This document shows positions 8,039 through 16,854 of a stretch of DNA of 64,000 nucleotides, one piece after another. The DNA lies in the NCBI RefSeq assembly GCF_022180385.2, contig NZ_BQME02000002.1, forward strand, positions 2,382,501 to 2,446,500, in the 5' to 3' direction. A model generated the notes under the pieces. The model had not been told where the DNA came from and did not search any database. It worked only from the letters and a program-made list of their open reading frames with translations. Position 1 is the stretch's first letter; the number at the start of each line of letters is the position of its first letter. Position numbers and translations under genes: made by a program. The DNA comes from Paenibacillus sp. L3-i20. GTDB taxonomy: Bacteria > Bacillota > Bacilli > Paenibacillales > Paenibacillaceae.

Positions 8039-9157
8039 TTAACCAGCACTTTCGATGACAAATATCAACAAAGTAATTATTACAATTGGTACCAATAAAA
8101 TGATCCAGCCCATCGGTCTAGCAAAGTTCATCGTCCATCCGACGCCAAAACGCTTTTCCACAAATATAGATGGATCTTGCGGATTAAAGTACAATTGACC
8201 TAGCTTCCAGTATTGATCTTGGTCTCCCATTGGCATCGATTGTGGCTTCGACGCACCATCTATTTTAATACGACTACCGCCTTGTCCCGTAATGATAGAC
8301 AAAACAATTGCATATAACACGATTACTCCTGAGGCCACCAAAGTAATAGTTGTGACTGCATTGCCTCCCCATCCTTGCAACATGCCTATCTCAATAAATC
8401 CGAACATTACCATCATTACAAAAGCAATTGTAATGATATAAACAGACCAGTATAGACGGAATTTAACATTGCGAGCTATCGAGCCTTCCGGGTCGCTTGC
8501 TTCAACAATTTGTTTGCTTCGACTTATACCGAAATTGACTATAATAAAAATGATCAACAGAAAGCCTTGAATAAGTGCTGGCCATAAAACAGCCATATAA
8601 CTCCGCTCTACGCTTCGACTCACTTCCCCGTCCATTCCAAACTTCATCGGAATTTGTTCAGGAAATTGTTCATAGTTCAAAACGCCAAATAGTATCGTAG
8701 CCAAGATGAGAAGAACATGTGGAATAAACCAGAAATAGGAGACGGTAAGCTGCGCATTTCTAAATTTCGTATTGATCATTACCCGTTGAACCGAATTCGT
8801 CATCCAACTCTTCTCTGCCTTAAGTTGTTTAACCAAATAATGTTGCTTCAAGTAAATGACAAAGGTGAACAATATATAACCAAGTACATGACCCATAAGC
8901 AACATACCCCATTGAAATTCATCCGTCGCTTTATTGGAGAACCAAAGAAGAGATGCTGTAATCGCTACACCGACTCCCCCACTAAGCCATAAATATTGGG
9001 ATTTCAGCTTCACAATCGCAGAATCGTTCTGAGCCTCTTCCGGAATCGTTACACCAAAACTTTCTATTTTCCGCGTCAAAAGGGGTATTAACGTCATTAT
9101 AAAAGTAATCGGCACCATCAATACAAACACTAGCAGCAACATCATTCCATTACTCAT
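8039..9157 (-). CDS. DUF1648/DUF5808-type multi-pass membrane protein
   Basis: The 372-residue protein has about eight hydrophobic segments. Its central region carries the DUF1648 signature (FPEQIPMKFGMDGEVSR, a loop between two helices). Near the C-terminus is WKLGQLYFNPQDPSIFVEKR, typical of the DUF5808 segment. Function is unknown; relatives commonly sit behind YtrA-type GntR regulators, as here. Its ATG lies two bases after the regulator's stop, and its ribosome site GGAGGCGAA is formed by the regulator's last codons, so the two are tightly coupled. A role in envelope-stress or antibiotic response is only inferred from such regulators. Confidence 0.82.
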   Translation of the reverse strand: MSNGMMLLLVFVLMVPITFIMTLIPLLTRKIESFGVTIPEEAQNDSAIVKLKSQYLWLSGGVGVAITASLLWFSNKATDEFQWGMLLMGHVLGYILFTFVIYLKQHYLVKQLKAEKSWMTNSVQRVMINTKFRNAQLTVSYFWFIPHVLLILATILFGVLNYEQFPEQIPMKFGMDGEVSRSVERSYMAVLWPALIQGFLLIIFIIVNFGISRSKQIVEASDPEGSIARNVKFRLYWSVYIITIAFVMMVMFGFIEIGMLQGWGGNAVTTITLVASGVIVLYAIVLSIITGQGGSRIKIDGASKPQSMPMGDQDQYWKLGQLYFNPQDPSIFVEKRFGVGWTMNFARPMGWIILLVPIVIITLLIFVIESAG

Positions 9158-9159
9158 CC

Positions 9160-9549
9160 CTATTCGCCTCCTTTAATCATGTCCGAAAATACTTCAAAGC
9201 TAATTTCATTAAACTGCTCTTTAGTCATTCCTCGGCAAATCGCTTCCGCTATTAATGGTCGAAGCTGTTCTTTCAGCCGCCCTCTGAAATGTTCGTCCGC
9301 CGCAGGAAAAGCATCTGGCTGAATGACTACACCTTGCTTGCGATTGATTTGCACATAGCCTTCTTGCTTCAGCAAATGATAGGCTTTGTTGACCGTATGC
9401 AAATTGATTCCCAAATCAGCTGCCATACTTCGTACGGAGGGTAAAGCTTCTCCTGGTACAAGTTGTTTTCTTGCAATCCCTTCAATGATGCCATTAACAA
9501 GCTGGGTGTATATAGGAGTCTCTGACTGAAGGTCTATTCCAAGCAACAT
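9160..9549 (-). CDS. GntR family transcriptional regulator, YtrA type
   Basis: The 129-residue protein has an N-terminal winged helix-turn-helix (IYTQLVNGIIEGIA then ALPSVRSMAADLGIN and TVNKAYHLLKQEGYV) and only a short C-terminal helical tail of about 45 residues. That is the layout of the YtrA subfamily, which lacks a large ligand domain and usually represses its own operon of membrane or ABC proteins. It is the first gene of a two-gene unit with the DUF1648 protein. Confidence 0.9.
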   Translation of the reverse strand: MLLGIDLQSETPIYTQLVNGIIEGIARKQLVPGEALPSVRSMAADLGINLHTVNKAYHLLKQEGYVQINRKQGVVIQPDAFPAADEHFRGRLKEQLRPLIAEAICRGMTKEQFNEISFEVFSDMIKGGE

Positions 9550-9712
9550 TTCTCTTCACCACCTTTTCATAAACATACTTTTAGATGACCAACCTTTTAT
9601 TCACCTCATTCATCTATCTGTTATATATCAAGTATAACAACTATAACTCATATATTCAACACCTAATTTTACAATTACCTCCTAAGTCTTCATTTGAGAT
9701 GGTACATATTGC

Positions 9713-9772
9713 AAAAAAACCGAGTGATATAGCGGTCGCTCCGTAAAAGCAGCTGCCGAAAATCACTCGGTT
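9713..9772 (-). terminator. Intrinsic terminator of the VanZ-family gene
   Basis: AACCGAGTGAT and ATCACTCGGTT pair across a 33-base loop that can fold internally. On the minus strand the stem runs into TTTTTTT. It follows the stop of the VanZ gene by about 27 bases. Confidence 0.88.
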
Positions 9773-9799
9773 ATTTGTCCAATCAATGGGATCATTCAT

Positions 9800-10798
9800 C
9801 TAGAAAAATGATTGCCATTTATCTTTTAATCGAGACATTAATGTTTGTCCTGCGTTTAATTCAGTAAGCGCAACGTCCCACATGACGACATTTGTATCTG
9901 GATTGGGATCATCATTCGTAATCTTTATGGTAACTTTATTAGCACCGTTCACGTCCACTACGAAATGTTCGGGCTGACTCCTATCCCTATTTGCTTCCAT
10001 ATCAGATGCATGAACTTGTTTATCGTCTATGCTAATAGCTATATTGCTTTTCCCATTGCTTCCCTCTTTAACAACCTCGTCGGGAATAGCACCGTAAAAT
10101 GCTATTTTATTATAGTTGCCGTTTAGTTCATACGTAAATTCATTCATTCTACTATTTTTGCTACTATACCGATTCATTACTGGAACAATCTTCTCACCAG
10201 CTACTTCAAAGCTAGATAACTCTTCATCCCAAAGTACAGAGCTATCCCTTGATGAAAGTTCATTCAGTGCGACGACTTTCCCTCCTCCATGTTCAAAATA
10301 TTCATTCGCTCCGTCCACAATAACGATGACTCCCAGAGAAAGGATGCATGCTGCCAGTGCTATTTTGAGGATGCCTTTGCCTTTATTTCGATCATGGCGT
10401 ACAAATCGTTGTGCGGTAAAACCAACTGCAGCCCCTAATGTGTTAACGATAATATCATCAATATCAAATATTCCTAGTCGGGAAAGCATCTGCATTGTTT
10501 CTAAAAACGTGATAGATAAAATAAACAGACTAATAAATCGAACAAAGTTAATACGATACAAGAGCGGGATTATTAGCCCAAAAGGTAAAAATGCTGCAAA
10601 GTTGCCAAACTCGAAAAGCCAAAATTGATTAAATCCTTCTGTTGGAAGGCTAAGAGGAATATATCCTGGTGTGAAATTACCAATAGAGCTAGAGAAACCT
10701 TCTCTGCCAAAGCCTACATACATGAAATACACGATCAAAATAGTGTACAGAGCCAAAAATAAGAAAGTAATTTTTCGCAAATTCCCTTGATAGATCAT
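9800..10798 (-). CDS. VanZ family membrane protein with extracytoplasmic C-terminal domain
   Basis: The protein has 332 residues. The first 160 hold four or five membrane helices with the VanZ mark DIDDIIVNTLGAAVGF. The remaining 150 or so, after one more helix, form a beta-rich, non-membrane domain with no motif I can name. VanZ itself gives low-level teicoplanin resistance; the role of the family is unclear. I chose the ATG at 10798, with AGAGAGA about seven bases upstream, over the open frame to 10855, which has no ribosome site. A strong terminator follows. Confidence 0.83.
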   Translation of the reverse strand: MIYQGNLRKITFLFLALYTILIVYFMYVGFGREGFSSSIGNFTPGYIPLSLPTEGFNQFWLFEFGNFAAFLPFGLIIPLLYRINFVRFISLFILSITFLETMQMLSRLGIFDIDDIIVNTLGAAVGFTAQRFVRHDRNKGKGILKIALAACILSLGVIVIVDGANEYFEHGGGKVVALNELSSRDSSVLWDEELSSFEVAGEKIVPVMNRYSSKNSRMNEFTYELNGNYNKIAFYGAIPDEVVKEGSNGKSNIAISIDDKQVHASDMEANRDRSQPEHFVVDVNGANKVTIKITNDDPNPDTNVVMWDVALTELNAGQTLMSRLKDKWQSFF

Positions 10799-11119
10799 AG
10801 GTTCATCTCTCTTCTGCAAAGCTATTACTGCCTGAACAACTACTTGCTCAACCATTGTTGTTTTTAAGTACGCTTTATCGGTTTGTATTGTTGCTGATAC
10901 TGTTATTGTAGCGAGTAAAATTAATGTGCGTGTTAAGCAATCCTTAATATTACCTGAAGATTTCCGTTATCTTAATAAGTCAATTTAATAATGGCTCCTA
11001 ACTCCAAACTATAAAAAAAACACGCTAAGCCTTCGAGAAAAACTGAAGGTTTAACGTGTTTTTTAGTTATATTCGCAAATATTGGCCGCTTCAGCTATTA
11101 CTTCTCCGAATAAAGTAGC
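10799..11119. other. Intergenic region with one terminator
   Basis: The region contains the promoter side of the VanZ gene and the terminator of the GH4 gene at 11015-11063. No further gene or RNA is seen. Confidence 0.5.
11015..11063. terminator. Terminator of the glycosidase/kinase operon
   Basis: AACACGCTAAGCCTTC pairs with GAAGGTTTAACGTGTT (one mismatch) and is flanked by A6/T6 runs on both sides. It works for the minus-strand GH4 gene and could also act on the plus strand. Confidence 0.88.
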
Positions 11120-12433
11120 CTATTCCTTATCAAAAAAATTCGGAAGATATGATTTGTTCGCTTCCAACATTTCTTCAAGCAATTGCTTAGCAACGGATAC
11201 ACTTGGCACTAGCGGATGATGAACCAATGCTTGTAGTGCTATTCCTCTATCACCTGTGATCGCTGCTTCTATTGTGAGAGACTCATACGTTTTTACAGCA
11301 TGGAGCAGACCCGTTACTTGCTCAGGCACATTTTGCAATGGGATTGGAATTGGTCCTTGTGCTGTTACGACGCAGTTCACTTCAATGCTGGCATCCTCTG
11401 GCAAGAAGTCAATTATGCTGCCATTGCGGACATTTAACGTCTGAATATCACGTTTGTCCGTGTACAGCGAGTGCATCAAGTTGACAGCCGCTTCTGAGTA
11501 ATAAGCACCGCCACGTTGCTCAAGCTGCTTCGGCTTTTCGCTCAAATTAACATCCTTGTACAGCTCAAACAATTCCGCTTCTACACGACTAACCACATCG
11601 GCGCGTGTTCCGTTTTTCTCAAGCGACTCCTTCATATCGGCAAACATCTTGTCCTTCATATAGAAATAACGCAAATAGTAAGTCGGGATAGCGCCAAGGG
11701 AACGAAGGAAATCCGCATCCCAATCAAATGCTGTTACATTTGAAGCCGTATAATCACGTCCAGAGCCTATAAGCTCCGGCAGTTTATCTTCACCGTTAAC
11801 GTAAGCGGCAGTCACCCAGTGCAAATGGTTAATACCAACAAATTCAGGAAGCACATCTCGCTCCGTCACGCCGTATTCTTTTGCCAAAAACTTATAAAAG
11901 TTAATTGGCGAGTTGCAAAGACCAACTGATTTTACTTTGCTGTATTTGTGAACGGCCTCGGTCACGATGCCGGCAGGGTTCGTAAAGTTAAGAAGCCAAG
12001 CATCAGGAGCAAGTTCCTCAATGTCTCTACAAATATCCAAAATAACAGGTACCGTACGCAACGCCTTGAACATGCCGCCAGGTCCAGTCGTTTCTTGACC
12101 TATAACACCATGTGATATTGGAATATGTTCATCACGACGTCTTGCCTCAAGCAACCCTACACGCATCTGCGTGGTAATAAAGTCCGCTCCAGCAATTGCT
12201 TCACGGCGATTAAGAGTTAGCTTTACTTCTATCGGAAGACCAGATTTCTCTACCATACGCTTCGCTAATTCACCGACAATTTCAAGCTTATGGCGTCCTT
12301 CTTCAATATCAACAAGCCATAACTCGCGTATTGGCATTTCGTCATAACGTTTAATGAAACCTTCTACAATTTCCGGGGTATAGGATGATCCGCCACCAAT
12401 AACAGCAATCTTTAATGCTTTTTTGTTCAACAT
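11120..12433 (-). CDS. 6-phospho-beta-glucosidase-type glycoside hydrolase, family 4
   Basis: This 437-residue enzyme uses NAD+ and a divalent metal to split phosphorylated disaccharides in the cytoplasm. It shows the N-terminal nucleotide-binding IAVIGGGSSYTPE, TNPAG, the metal-binding Cys in GLCNSPINF and the His in GINHLHW. ATG 12433 has GGGAGG nine bases upstream. It lies 15 bases after the BadF-type kinase, so the pair is one operon. The kinase next door suggests amino-sugar or other glycoside substrates, but GH4 specificity cannot be read from these motifs alone. Confidence 0.88.
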   Translation of the reverse strand: MLNKKALKIAVIGGGSSYTPEIVEGFIKRYDEMPIRELWLVDIEEGRHKLEIVGELAKRMVEKSGLPIEVKLTLNRREAIAGADFITTQMRVGLLEARRRDEHIPISHGVIGQETTGPGGMFKALRTVPVILDICRDIEELAPDAWLLNFTNPAGIVTEAVHKYSKVKSVGLCNSPINFYKFLAKEYGVTERDVLPEFVGINHLHWVTAAYVNGEDKLPELIGSGRDYTASNVTAFDWDADFLRSLGAIPTYYLRYFYMKDKMFADMKESLEKNGTRADVVSRVEAELFELYKDVNLSEKPKQLEQRGGAYYSEAAVNLMHSLYTDKRDIQTLNVRNGSIIDFLPEDASIEVNCVVTAQGPIPIPLQNVPEQVTGLLHAVKTYESLTIEAAITGDRGIALQALVHHPLVPSVSVAKQLLEEMLEANKSYLPNFFDKE

Positions 12434-12448
12434 AATGAGCAACCTCCC

Positions 12449-13420
12449 TTAAAATGTAATTTTTCTTAAAGCAGCATCCGTTTCCGAATCGATAGTAATT
12501 TCTGCACAATCCATAGCACTCATTACAGCTCCAATGACTGGATCGATAGTAAGTCTCACTATGCTCGCATGAGGCGCAACTTCCCGAACCGTCTCTTCTA
12601 TCGCCTCAACCATGTGAGGAGAACTTCCGCGCGACATTACACTGCCAGCCAGTACGACATCAAATCGTTCGTTCTGCATACCTAAACGTTTGATCAACGC
12701 ATTAACAGAATTGCCATGCTCACGACCAGCTTCTACTAAAATTTTAATAGACACTTCATCACCCTGACTCGCAGCTTCGAATACAAGTTTAGCCAAATCC
12801 TTTGGCGGTTGTTTTCCATTGTCGAGGGCGTCGTCATACATTTCTTTCACTGATTTATATCCAAGTTTGTGTGGCACAAGATCTTTAAGAATCGTCGGTT
12901 CCTCGCGTCTTTCCCAGCTGCGAATTGCTGCACGGAACGCATGTATAGCTAGATCCGTTCCTGAGCCCAGCCCATCTCCGAACATATAGCCAAAACCTCC
13001 GTATTGAAGCTCATGGCCTTGCGCATTGCGGGCAGCAGCATTAAAACCTGTTCCACTAATAATGACAGCACCAAACGATTGATGAGTGCCAGCACGCATG
13101 CCAATCATCGTATCACATGAAATAGCATATCTTTCATAACCTAATGAAGCGACCATCGGTCGCAGTATTTCATAATCGGGTTCCCGATCTGCACCTGCTA
13201 ATCCGAAATAGGCATAAGTAACTTCTTCCTTCGAAACTCCAGCACTTTTAAGCGCCTCGTTACATGCTGATTCTATATTCGTACGTGCTGCTTTGAACGC
13301 TGTCTGATGATTGCCGTTACCACTTAATCCTTGGCCCAGCACGTTTCCTTTCTCATCTACCAGCAAAGCATGTGTCTTACTGCCGCCTGCATCAATCCCG
13401 AGAAATAATATAATGCCCAC
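12449..13420 (-). CDS. BadF/BadG-family sugar kinase (N-acetylglucosamine kinase type)
   Basis: The 323-residue protein has the ASKHA-fold phosphate motif GIDAGGSKTHALLVD at its N-terminus. VIISGTGFNA and GDGLGSGTDLAIHAFRA in the middle are as in bacterial and eukaryotic GlcNAc kinases. It probably phosphorylates a free amino sugar released by or accompanying the GH4 enzyme. The start is unclear. GTG 13420 is only one base from the AAGGAG site, while an ATT at 13414 is ideally spaced (seven bases) but would be a rare initiator. The AraC gene upstream is separated by a terminator, so this is the first gene of the operon. Confidence 0.85.
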   Translation of the reverse strand: MGIILFLGIDAGGSKTHALLVDEKGNVLGQGLSGNGNHQTAFKAARTNIESACNEALKSAGVSKEEVTYAYFGLAGADREPDYEILRPMVASLGYERYAISCDTMIGMRAGTHQSFGAVIISGTGFNAAARNAQGHELQYGGFGYMFGDGLGSGTDLAIHAFRAAIRSWERREEPTILKDLVPHKLGYKSVKEMYDDALDNGKQPPKDLAKLVFEAASQGDEVSIKILVEAGREHGNSVNALIKRLGMQNERFDVVLAGSVMSRGSSPHMVEAIEETVREVAPHASIVRLTIDPVIGAVMSAMDCAEITIDSETDAALRKITF

Positions 13421-13473
13421 GCTCCTTAGCTGCTTTGTGTTACTTTATGTCGTTTTATATTTTAATTCTAATA

Positions 13474-13512
13474 CAAAAAACATCGTTCCTCTAATGAAAA
13501 AGAACGATGTTC
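13474..13512 (-). terminator. Terminator of the AraC regulator gene
   Basis: On the minus strand GAACATCGTTC, loop and GAACGATGTT run into TTTTTT. It isolates the regulator's transcript from the kinase-GH4 operon. Confidence 0.88.
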
Positions 13513-13532
13513 TGATACTATCTTACTATGTA

Positions 13533-14384
13533 TTAATCTCTAAGTTCCGATGGTAACTTGCCAATATGCTGCTTGAATAACCGATTGAAATTTGATAAGT
13601 TCCGGAAACCACACTCAGACGAAATGTCTATTATTTTATTATTTGTTGTTTCAATCAATTCCACTGCTCGTGATAATCGGAGCTGGATCAAATAATCCAT
13701 TGGAGATGTGCCAACTACTTGAGTAAACAATGTACTGAAGCGAGAGGTACTTAGGTGCGCCCTTTCAGACAGCTCCTTCAGCGTCCAACTATACTCGATC
13801 CGCTCTTCCATTTCATGAAGCACACTGCGAATAGATTCCATCCCTCTTGCATGATATGATTTGCTCTCTGTTTCTTTTGCAAAATAACGATTTACGTAAG
13901 CTAAGAAGCTAACTAATTTCGCTCTAACAATCGCTTCATAATGGGGCTCTTTACGCATGTATTCTTCCCGCATTTCTTTAAAAATAGTGCTCAAGCGCCC
14001 AAGCTCAGGATGCTCCCGATCAAGAACGTTGCTGAACTTCACGCCCATTTCACGGAATGGAATGAGCAAATCAGTATCATATCGTTGCTCCAGCGCCAAG
14101 TATGCGGGGTTGAACATTAAGACGCCTATAACAAGAGACTCCGTTTCAACTGCGCGATGAAGATCGTTGGAATTAATTAATACAATATCACCTTGCTGAA
14201 ACTCATAGCGACTGCCATTAATAAGATAATATCCACTGCCGCTATATATATAATTAACCTCCAGAGGCGTATGCCAATGAAGCCGTTGAAACGGTGGGCT
14301 AACCCCTTCCGTTTGCGACATAATAATGGGAAATCCCTGCGGCAGATCAATCTGATCTCTTATGATCGTAGGGAACAACTTCAT
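13533..14384 (-). CDS. AraC family transcriptional regulator with cupin sensor domain
   Basis: The 283-residue protein has an N-terminal cupin (about residues 20-95: HWHTPLEVNYIYSGSGYYLING, then FQQGDIVLINSNDLHRA). A C-terminal double helix-turn-helix follows (about 185-283: LKELSERAHLSTSRFSTLF and DISSECGFRNLSNFNRLFK). Such regulators sense a sugar through the cupin and activate neighbouring carbohydrate genes. The obvious target is the kinase-GH4 operon immediately downstream. AAGGAGG precedes its ATG. Confidence 0.9.
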   Translation of the reverse strand: MKLFPTIIRDQIDLPQGFPIIMSQTEGVSPPFQRLHWHTPLEVNYIYSGSGYYLINGSRYEFQQGDIVLINSNDLHRAVETESLVIGVLMFNPAYLALEQRYDTDLLIPFREMGVKFSNVLDREHPELGRLSTIFKEMREEYMRKEPHYEAIVRAKLVSFLAYVNRYFAKETESKSYHARGMESIRSVLHEMEERIEYSWTLKELSERAHLSTSRFSTLFTQVVGTSPMDYLIQLRLSRAVELIETTNNKIIDISSECGFRNLSNFNRLFKQHIGKLPSELRD

Positions 14385-14536
14385 GCATTAATCCTCCTTA
14401 ATGGATAACTGGATTACTGCAAATTATAGCAGAGCGTCGCTACTAAAACATTAAGAAAGCTCTTGGGTGATTTCGTGCTATGGGACGCTCTTCAATTGGT
14501 GGCTGACGCAATCGGTTTTTGTAAATATGCTTCTCA

Positions 14537-14715
14537 TTATTTTTCGTTTGCAACTTGCGTTGTTTTCATATATTCCTTATCAAAGTCAGCTTCCGTAATA
14601 TTAAGTGCACCATATATAGATGCATAAGGATAATAACTATATCGTTTGTCTTTGTATGTATAAGTTATTTTCGGTCGAATGATATAGAATCTATATGAAG
14701 GTTCTAATCTACATT
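14537..14715 (-). pseudogene. Truncated gene remnant (C-terminal end only)
   Basis: An open frame without a usable start runs leftward to a TAA at 14537. It encodes about 57 residues including YRFYIIRPKITYTYKDKRY and a Tyr-rich stretch, ending QVANEK. I do not recognise the family. Its missing 5' end abuts the missing 5' end of the LysE remnant on the other strand, so both look like survivors of one deletion. It could instead be a chance frame, although its composition looks coding. Confidence 0.4.
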
Positions 14716-14718
14716 ACG

Positions 14719-14934
14719 TTTATGCCTCAATTCATTAATCTGAATGGAAATGTTAATTAACAACTAATTATATTAGGACTAATCCTCACATTAATAGCTG
14801 TAAGCTGGTTTTTGACGTTAGTATTTTTATTAGGTCATGTGAAAGAGTGGTTGCGTAAACCTAAATTTCAAACCATCTTTCAAAAATCTACTAGCGTTAT
14901 GCTAATCGGATTTGGAGTAAAAATGGTCATTTAA
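14719..14934 (+). pseudogene. Decayed LysE/RhtB-family exporter, C-terminal remnant
   Basis: In one frame it reads FMPQFINLNGNVN, a stop (TAA 14758), then QLIILGLILTLIAVSWFLTL and on to LIGFGVKMVI before the final stop. This matches the C-terminal third of LysE-type amino-acid exporters (the PQFI segment, then the last two helices and the [FI]G-K end). The first two thirds are absent and one in-frame stop remains, so it cannot make a working transporter. Confidence 0.8.
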
Positions 14935-14952
14935 GTTAAGTGCCATAGAAAT

Positions 14953-14996
14953 GGGACTGTCCCACAGTAGATTTAATCTACTAGCGGGACAGTCCC
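14953..14996. repeat. Long inverted repeat GGGACTGTCCC...GGGACAGTCCC
   Basis: Perfect 11-base arms (GGGACTGTCCC and GGGACAGTCCC, each nearly self-complementary) enclose an inner AGTAGAT/ATCTACT stem. No T-run follows on either strand, so it is not a standard terminator. It lies next to the peptidase gene stop and the gene remnants. The form suggests a dispersed palindromic element. Confidence 0.65.
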
Positions 14997-15004
14997 TGAA
15001 TTGG

Positions 15005-16600
15005 CTATTGATTAGAAAGTGATTGTTTATATTGCGTCCATAGCGTATTTACGTCTATTCCAGTTATGGATTTAATTCGAGCTTCTTTCCAAGCAATAAT
15101 TTGCTTTGGATTCAAGCCGTAAGGGATCAGACTTGTTGCATTTATATCACGAATGAATCCATCATGTTTTGTATCTCCAATCCAGCGAAAGAAGTTCGCT
15201 GGACCATTGCTATGCCAATCTCCAACCGGAGTAATACCATAACGATGATGGTAACCCGCTTCAAAACGCAAGCTGTCCGCTATCCCTTCTATATCAAGGT
15301 TGCTATATTGATAGGCATGTCCAAGTTCGTGGTAGAGAAGACCGATAATTTCATCGTGAAGCTCGTTTGGTGCAACGGTCGCAAGAAATTGAGAACTGAT
15401 GCCTATCGTCTTAAGCTCAGCATCTCCAGATATCCAAGCAAATCCTGGCTGGTCCACAATGTGCAACGCTATTTTCTTCATTCTAACAGGCATTTCTGCT
15501 GGACTATTATAGAAAATGTCATTTGCTTTGCGCAGAACTGCTAAAATTTCTTTCTCAGCATGGGGAAAAGCTTGTTCAAATGCTGCGAAACTAGCTATGT
15601 TCTTTACTTCGATTATCGGGTTCTCTGTATGCCACATGTCATCTGTACGAGAAAACTCTACTTCCGACAATTGAATAGAGAAGCCGCTATTATTCTTGAT
15701 ATTACTCAACTTATAGTAACGATAAGCTGTTGTATTATCATTCAATAGGTAGTGCTTACGTTGATGCCGAAACTTAAACTTTTCATCGTTTCTTGTATCT
15801 AGAGTTGTCCAGCTAGTGTTATCATTCGAGCCTTGTAGAACCCAGCTTTTTGGATCGGCATCAGTAGACATGTTGTTCGATTTCGCCGACGCAAGAGCAT
15901 ATCCATCGATTGTCACTGCTTCACCGAAGTCGAATTGCAACCATGCCGTATTGTTATACGCCATCCATTTGGTCATGCTTTTTCCATCCACCAGATTTGC
16001 TTTGAGATCATAAGGAGCATTTTCTTCACTTGCCGTTACTGTGGGCTTAATCGTTTTAAACGTTTGCACCTCGCTGCCGAATAATCCAATTTCAGCTATT
16101 TGCAAAATTTGATTGTCCTCATTCTGATTCGTAAAGTTATCAAACTTCACAAATTTATAAGCAGTCGTATTCACAATAGTATAAGTTTTCTTTTGGTGCC
16201 GAGTAGCGAATGTTTGATTTTGTTGTGAATCTAGATTAGTCCATGTAATCCCATCATTCGAACCTTTTACTACCCAACTTTTCGGATCGCGGTAAGGCTC
16301 ATCTTCAGCAGATGTAATCGTATAATAGTTTATAACCTTTGGTGCGGCGAATTCGTATTGCAGCCAAGCAGGGGAATTAAATGTTAACCACTTTGAAAAA
16401 ATATACTGATCAAACGCTTTATTTCGATCTTGGTGAGTCCCGTATTCTCCACTTGCAGTTACTGTACCACCTACAGCCAAGTTAACTGGATCAGTGATAA
16501 TTGTTGTTTCAGCAGCATCTGCAACACGAATATCTACATTACTGGCAATACCAAGTCCTATTACAGCTGCCAAAACTAGTTTTCCAAATTTCTTCATCAT
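15005..16600 (-). CDS. Secreted basic-secretory-protein-type metallopeptidase with two discoidin domains
   Basis: The 531-residue protein has a signal peptide (MMKKFGKLVLAAVIGLGIAS..., cleavage likely after VADAA near residue 30). Two F5/8 type C (discoidin) carbohydrate-binding domains follow at about 40-175 and 180-315, each with KW near the front and PKSWV-GSND. The C-terminal domain (about 325-531) resembles plant basic secretory proteins and carries the zinc motif LLYHELGHAYQY, then GIADSLRFEAGY. It is probably exported to bind and degrade plant or fungal wall glycoprotein; the substrate is inferred. GAGGT lies nine bases before the ATG. Confidence 0.85.
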   Translation of the reverse strand: MMKKFGKLVLAAVIGLGIASNVDIRVADAAETTIITDPVNLAVGGTVTASGEYGTHQDRNKAFDQYIFSKWLTFNSPAWLQYEFAAPKVINYYTITSAEDEPYRDPKSWVVKGSNDGITWTNLDSQQNQTFATRHQKKTYTIVNTTAYKFVKFDNFTNQNEDNQILQIAEIGLFGSEVQTFKTIKPTVTASEENAPYDLKANLVDGKSMTKWMAYNNTAWLQFDFGEAVTIDGYALASAKSNNMSTDADPKSWVLQGSNDNTSWTTLDTRNDEKFKFRHQRKHYLLNDNTTAYRYYKLSNIKNNSGFSIQLSEVEFSRTDDMWHTENPIIEVKNIASFAAFEQAFPHAEKEILAVLRKANDIFYNSPAEMPVRMKKIALHIVDQPGFAWISGDAELKTIGISSQFLATVAPNELHDEIIGLLYHELGHAYQYSNLDIEGIADSLRFEAGYHHRYGITPVGDWHSNGPANFFRWIGDTKHDGFIRDINATSLIPYGLNPKQIIAWKEARIKSITGIDVNTLWTQYKQSLSNQ

Positions 16601-16854
16601 TTGTCATCTACCTCTTTTTTTAGTTTGTAGTCTGGAAATCGAAGTGATATTTAACTCTTTGAATTCACTCCTCCCCTAATTTGTAAAATCATATCATGTA
16701 TAACACAATTTTCAAGGGATATTATCGTATTAAATTGAAACTAGTTACTACTTAGGTCTCCCTACCCCGAGGTGGATTTTTTTTCGTTATACGGGAAAAT
16801 CAACTGCTTGTGTAGAAGTTCTATATAAAGATTTTTTGTAAGGGAGTGGGACGG

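Noticed and set aside
10116..10628. A 170-residue plus-strand frame within the VanZ region
   Set aside because: It is antisense to the VanZ-family gene, whose membrane pattern and motif are clear; the plus frame has low-complexity Ser/Asn content.
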